Positions 6,355 through 9,135 of a stretch of 9,135 nt of DNA are shown here, piece by piece. Made by a program: the position numbers and the translations under genes. The notes beneath the pieces are model-generated. The model did no database searches and was not told the origin of the DNA. It saw nothing but the letters and a program-made list of their open reading frames with translations. Origin of the DNA: an uncultured Collinsella sp. (GTDB lineage: Bacteria > Actinomycetota > Coriobacteriia > Coriobacteriales > Coriobacteriaceae). The DNA lies in NCBI GenBank assembly GCA_900551195.1, contig URVD01000060.1, positions 1-9,135 on the forward strand. Direction: 5' to 3'. Numbering within the stretch: position 1 is the stretch's first letter; each line of letters starts with the position of its first letter.

Positions 6355-7173
6355 ATGCCTCAGACTTACACTTTCGCCTCGTGGAACGTCAACGGCCTGC
6401 GCGCCGTGCTCAAAAAGGACCCGAGCTTTATCCAGATTGCGCAAGAACTCGACGTCGATATCCTGGCGCTGCAAGAGACCAAGCTGCAAGAAGGCCAGGT
6501 CGATATTGACCTGCCCGGCTATCACCAAACCTGGAGCTACGCCGAGCGTAAAGGCTATTCGGGCACTGCGGTCTTTAGCCGCCAGGAACCGCTGCGCGTG
6601 CTGCACGCCGATGCGCTGCTGCCCTACGCCGGCGAGGGTGAGGCAGCTGAGCTCGTTGCCCAAGCCGCGACCGAGGGCCGTGTCTGCGCGCTGGAGTTCG
6701 ACAAATTCTGGTTTGTCGACGTCTATACGCCCAACGCCCAAAATGAGCTCGCGCGCATCGATGTGCGCATGGCCTGGGACGATGCCTACCGCGGCTTTTT
6801 GAACGCACTCGAGCGCGAGACCGGCAAACCCGTCGTGACCTGCGGCGACTTTAACGTGGCGCACGAGGAAATCGACCTTAAGAACCCCAAGTCCAACCGC
6901 GGCAACGCCGGCTTTTCGGACGAAGAACGCGGCAAGTTTACCGAGCTGCTCAACGCCGGCTTTACCGATACCTGGCGCACGGCAAACCCCGACGTCGAGG
7001 GCGTCTACAGCTGGTGGAGCTATCGCTTTAATGCCCGCAAGAACAACGCAGGCTGGCGCATCGACTACTTCCTGGTAAGCGACGCAATCGCCGACAACGT
7101 ACGCGACACCGGCATCCGCGGCGACATCTTCGGCAGCGACCACTGCCCCGTCACCCTTACGTTGGAGCTCTAA
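6355..7173 (+). CDS. exoA: Exodeoxyribonuclease III / AP endonuclease
   Basis: This enzyme of the exonuclease III family cuts DNA at abasic sites and removes 3' blocking groups in base excision repair. It needs a divalent metal. The 272-residue protein is of normal length and has SWNVNG (9-14), LQETK (39-43, metal-binding Glu41), YTPNAQ (124-129, catalytic Tyr124), GDFNVAH (164-170, Asp165 and Asn167), the WRIDY segment (234-238) and SDHCPV (261-266, catalytic His263). The ATG at 6355 has gaaagga ending four bases upstream. The 114-bp gap to the divergent sir2 start is very GC-rich and shows no convincing promoter for either gene. A terminator lies about 140 bases downstream. The symbol xth would fit equally well. 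Confidence 0.95.
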   Translation: MPQTYTFASWNVNGLRAVLKKDPSFIQIAQELDVDILALQETKLQEGQVDIDLPGYHQTWSYAERKGYSGTAVFSRQEPLRVLHADALLPYAGEGEAAELVAQAATEGRVCALEFDKFWFVDVYTPNAQNELARIDVRMAWDDAYRGFLNALERETGKPVVTCGDFNVAHEEIDLKNPKSNRGNAGFSDEERGKFTELLNAGFTDTWRTANPDVEGVYSWWSYRFNARKNNAGWRIDYFLVSDAIADNVRDTGIRGDIFGSDHCPVTLTLEL

Positions 7174-7187
7174 CTCCAGCTGCCCCC

Positions 7188-7215
7188 GGAGACGAAGGAA
7201 AACGGATCATTTTGG
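7188..7215 (+). repeat. 28-bp direct repeat, copy A (AAAACGGATCA core)
   Basis: This 28-bp segment, with core gaaaacggatca, recurs at 7438-7465 with 25 of 28 identical bases in the same orientation. Copy A lies inside a possible hairpin: acga(a)gg(a)aaaa with tttt(ggg)cctcgt, flanked by ccccc/ggggg. The function is unknown. Confidence 0.7.
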
Positions 7216-7243
7216 GCCTCGTGGGGGTATCCGCGTGACCCAT

Positions 7244-7407
7244 CCGCCACGAAACACGCCCATCTACTACGTTTAAGCCACTACCCTCGACCACAGTGAA
7301 CAACGCAAAAAGAAAACCGCAGGTAGAAAGCCTACGGTTTTTCATAAAACACGGTTGTGGTTGGGGGTGTCGGGCCAAACGTAGTAGATAGACCGATTTC
7401 GTGGCGG
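7244..7407. repeat. Inverted repeat centred on terminator (arms 7244-7294, 7357-7407)
   Basis: Two 51-base arms are imperfect reverse complements, with about three quarters identical by eye. The best blocks are ccgccacgaaa and atctactacgttt. Their centre falls within two bases of the centre of the terminator hairpin at 7312-7342, so the whole 164 bp is one interrupted palindrome. This looks like two copies of one repeat in opposite orientation meeting at a terminator. The region has no supportable gene. Confidence 0.75.
7312..7342. terminator. Bidirectional rho-independent terminator
   Basis: aaaaccgcagg (7313-7323) pairs with cctacggtttt (7331-7341) around a 7-base loop, with one C/A mismatch on the plus strand. 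On the minus strand that position becomes a G-U wobble and the hairpin is followed by CTTTTT. Five T follow the GC part on the plus strand. It lies between the convergent exoA and ECF transporter genes and can serve both. The 13 bases aaaaccgcaggta recur at 7572-7584 without the second arm. Confidence 0.85.
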
Positions 7408-7437
7408 GCGGGTTCAGCTGATTCCCTGGGAACGTCT

Positions 7438-7465
7438 GGAGGCGAAAGAAAACGGATCAATTTGG
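7438..7465 (+). repeat. 28-bp direct repeat, copy B
   Basis: This is the second copy of the motif at 7188-7215, with three substitutions (positions 5, 10 and 23 of the repeat). It lies just outside the right arm of the terminator-centred inverted repeat, so copies A and B bracket that palindrome but in the same orientation. Confidence 0.7.
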
Positions 7466-7500
7466 CTCTCCGAGGGCCACGATGCCCGTCGTATCAGCCG

Positions 7501-7668
7501 GCTATTTCAAAACTATGCCGGTTTACGGGGCTGAATCGCGAACCCCCAACCATACGCAATTCCGAAATAATAAAACCGCAGGTAAACGGCTTGCTCTATT
7601 TCAAAAATAGCCGGCATGGTCTGCTTGTGCCAATCTGGCCCCGTAAACCGGCATAGTTTTAAAATGGC
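7501..7668. mobile_element. MITE-like element with 31-bp terminal inverted repeats
   Basis: Bases 7501-7531 and 7638-7668 are inverted repeats matching at 29 of 31 positions, with an inner block of 23 (7509-7531 with 7638-7660) perfectly complementary. The arm begins gctatttcaaaactatgccg. The 106-bp interior has no gene and contains the partial terminator duplicate aaaaccgcaggta (7572-7584) and a small hairpin, ctatttcaaaaatag. I see no clear target-site duplication. A large palindromic repetitive element without its own transposase is the simplest reading. Confidence 0.65.
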
Positions 7669-7707
7669 ACTTCGGCAGTATTGATTCCCGCCCCGGCGCA
7701 ACCAGCC

Positions 7708-8421
7708 CTACAGTCCGTACTTCACGACGACTCGGTTGATGCGGCGACACCAAGGCTTGTACAGGGCGACCAAAAACACGCAGGTCGCAAGGCCGTGCGT
7801 GATATCGAACGGTACGGCGGTGGCAAGACGCGCCATGGCACCCGCCCACGTGAGCGGTTGAACAAATCCGATAATGTCGTAGGCGTTGATCACAACGCCG
7901 TACAGCAAACCCGAAGCAAAGCCGTAGGTCAGCAGCGCCGGCATACGCACGGTGCCATCGGCGCGGTCAAACGCGCCCGCATGCGCCAGCGCACCACCGA
8001 TATAGCCCACCAAACCCCAGGCATACATCTGCCACGGCGTCCACATGCCCTGTCCAAAAAAGAAATTGCTGGTCAGCGCCGCCAGCGCGCCAACCATAAA
8101 ACCATTGCGGCGACCAAGCGTCGCCCCCGCGATAATGGCGATGGCGCTCACGGGTTTAAAGTCGGGAATGGGGCCAAACAAGATGCGCCCCGCCGCGGCC
8201 AACGCCGCCAGAACCAGCGTTGGCATAATCTGGCGCAGGCCCGGTCGCAACGCCTCGTAGCCTGCAAAGAACAGCGCAAGCACCAGCGCCACCACGACAA
8301 GCATGGCGAGCGCCGCCTGCTCAACGCCTGCCAGCAACGCCGCAGCCATCACGGCTGGCACCGCCAGCAGCAGCGGTATCTCCAGTTTTGCGAGTAGGCG
8401 CACGATGCGATAATCCGCCAT
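7708..8421 (-). CDS. ECF transporter S component (integral membrane)
   Basis: S components of energy-coupling factor importers bind a vitamin or metal in the membrane and are driven by a T component and ABC ATPases. This 237-residue protein is strongly hydrophobic, with about six to seven likely membrane helices (around 14-32, 36-54, 65-82, 90-103, 106-122, 132-148 and 160-181, with a last one near 203-221). The segment FGPIPDFKPV followed by SNFFFGQGMWTPWQM (118-132) is characteristic of a group of S components that includes cobalamin CbrT, as I recall it. The substrate is therefore possibly a corrinoid, but this is not settled. The frame is open upstream, but the ATG at 8421 is chosen because it lies four bases after the ATPase stop, which implies translational coupling. 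The T component is not in the window. Confidence 0.8.
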   Translation of the reverse strand: MADYRIVRLLAKLEIPLLLAVPAVMAAALLAGVEQAALAMLVVVALVLALFFAGYEALRPGLRQIMPTLVLAALAAAGRILFGPIPDFKPVSAIAIIAGATLGRRNGFMVGALAALTSNFFFGQGMWTPWQMYAWGLVGYIGGALAHAGAFDRADGTVRMPALLTYGFASGLLYGVVINAYDIIGFVQPLTWAGAMARLATAVPFDITHGLATCVFLVALYKPWCRRINRVVVKYGL

Positions 8422-8425
8422 CCCA

Positions 8426-9135
8426 TCACGCCCTATAAAACACGTTGTCGGCAAAGAAGTCGGCCGGCGGCTCCATGCAGGCAATCTCACCGTCAAACAT
8501 CATGGCAATGTCATCGGCAACCTGCTCGGCAAAATCCAGATCGTGCGTGGCCATGATGACGGTGCCACCAACCTTCGCATGGTCACGCAGGGCGCGGGCG
8601 ATGATGCGGCGGCTGGCCAGGTCCAAACCCTTGGTGGGCTCATCGAGTAATAGCAGTTCGGGGCCGATTAGCAGCAGTTTTGCCAATGCAAGCAGTTGAC
8701 GCTGCCCGCCCGAAAGATCGTACGGATGGCGCCCATCCAGACCCGACAGCCCCAAGCTCGCCGCACGCTCCCGCGCCAAGTTCTCGTCATATCCGCAGGT
8801 CGAGGCCCATTCCATCAGCTCGTCGCGCACCGTCTCGGCAACCAGCAGGGCCTTGGGGTTCTGCGGCAGCAGCGCAGCCGAGGCCGCCCCGCGCACCATA
8901 CGACCACGCTGCAGCTTGGCAGTCTTGGCCAGCACCGAAAGCATCGTCGACTTGCCGCAGCCGTTTCCGCCCACGACTGCATGCACCGCGCCAGCCGAAA
9001 ACGACGCATCGAGCCCGCGCAGCACCCAACCGCACGCGCGATCGTAGCGAAACCAGCCTTCCGACAGGGTGGTAGCCGACCCAGCGTGCATTTTTTGGAG
9101 TATTCTGCTTCCATCCGTGCGCGAGAAGGCTTCCG
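8426..9135 (-). CDS. ECF transporter ABC ATPase (5' partial)
   Basis: This is the ABC ATPase that powers an energy-coupling factor importer. Numbered from the in-frame ATG at 9091, it shows Walker A GGNGCGKST (41-49), the Q-loop Gln77, signature LSGGQ (126-130), Walker B LLLLDEP (146-152) and the switch His183. The wording DEPTKGLD is typical of the second half of fused double ATPases. The frame remains open from 9091 to the window edge, and the ATG at 9091 has no ribosome-binding site, so the gene probably continues outside. A single-domain protein starting at 9091 (221 residues) remains possible, partly because the upstream codons (AGA, ATA) are atypical. It is coupled to the S component gene four bases downstream. 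Confidence 0.85.
   Translation of the reverse strand, partial: EAFSRTDGSRILQKMHAGSATTLSEGWFRYDRACGWVLRGLDASFSAGAVHAVVGGNGCGKSTMLSVLAKTAKLQRGRMVRGAASAALLPQNPKALLVAETVRDELMEWASTCGYDENLARERAASLGLSGLDGRHPYDLSGGQRQLLALAKLLLIGPELLLLDEPTKGLDLASRRIIARALRDHAKVGGTVIMATHDLDFAEQVADDIAMMFDGEIACMEPPADFFADNVFYRA

Noticed and set aside
6241..7143. In-frame upstream extension of sir2
   Set aside because: It is antisense to exoA, and the ATG at 6240 has a good ribosome-binding site.

Overview
The window looks like a high-GC chromosome of the Coriobacteriia (Collinsella-like). This is an inference from base composition, codon choice and gene content; no taxonomic search was possible. It carries ordinary housekeeping genes, but the intergenic DNA is unusually crowded with palindromic and inverted repeats from at least four sequence families.

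Layout. 1-343 has no protein gene: a G-run tract, three tandem ~80-bp-spaced hairpin repeats, then the terminator of a minus-strand initiator tRNA-fMet (344-420, promoter at 452-480). coaX (617-1390, +) encodes type III pantothenate kinase (CoA synthesis). It converges on a visibly AT-richer ATPase/DUF4143 gene (1496-2692, -). That gene is bracketed by three copies of a ~43-bp palindrome; the outermost two are in the same orientation and differ at one base. Next on the minus strand, read right to left, are sir2 (5488-6240), a fused DHPS-HPPK folate gene (3647-5392) and a degenerate BirA-like gene (2945-3646) whose ATG directly follows the folate gene's stop codon. exoA/xth (6355-7173, +) diverges from sir2.

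7174-7707 is a 534-bp non-coding region packed with repeats: a direct repeat of a 28-bp motif, a 164-bp imperfect inverted repeat centred on a bidirectional terminator, and a 168-bp MITE-like element with 31-bp near-perfect terminal inverted repeats. Beyond it, minus-strand genes encode an ECF transporter S component (7708-8421) and its ABC ATPase (8426 to the window edge, probably the C-terminal half of a double ATPase).

The genes serve cofactor metabolism (CoA, folate, probably vitamin uptake), NAD-dependent deacylation and DNA repair. No classical defence system or complete mobile element is evident. The most unusual features are the covarying tandem hairpins, the palindrome-bracketed ATPase cassette, the large low-complexity insert inside the DHPS domain with DHPS-before-HPPK order, the BirA-like protein lacking its catalytic loop, and the stacked inverted repeats after exoA.
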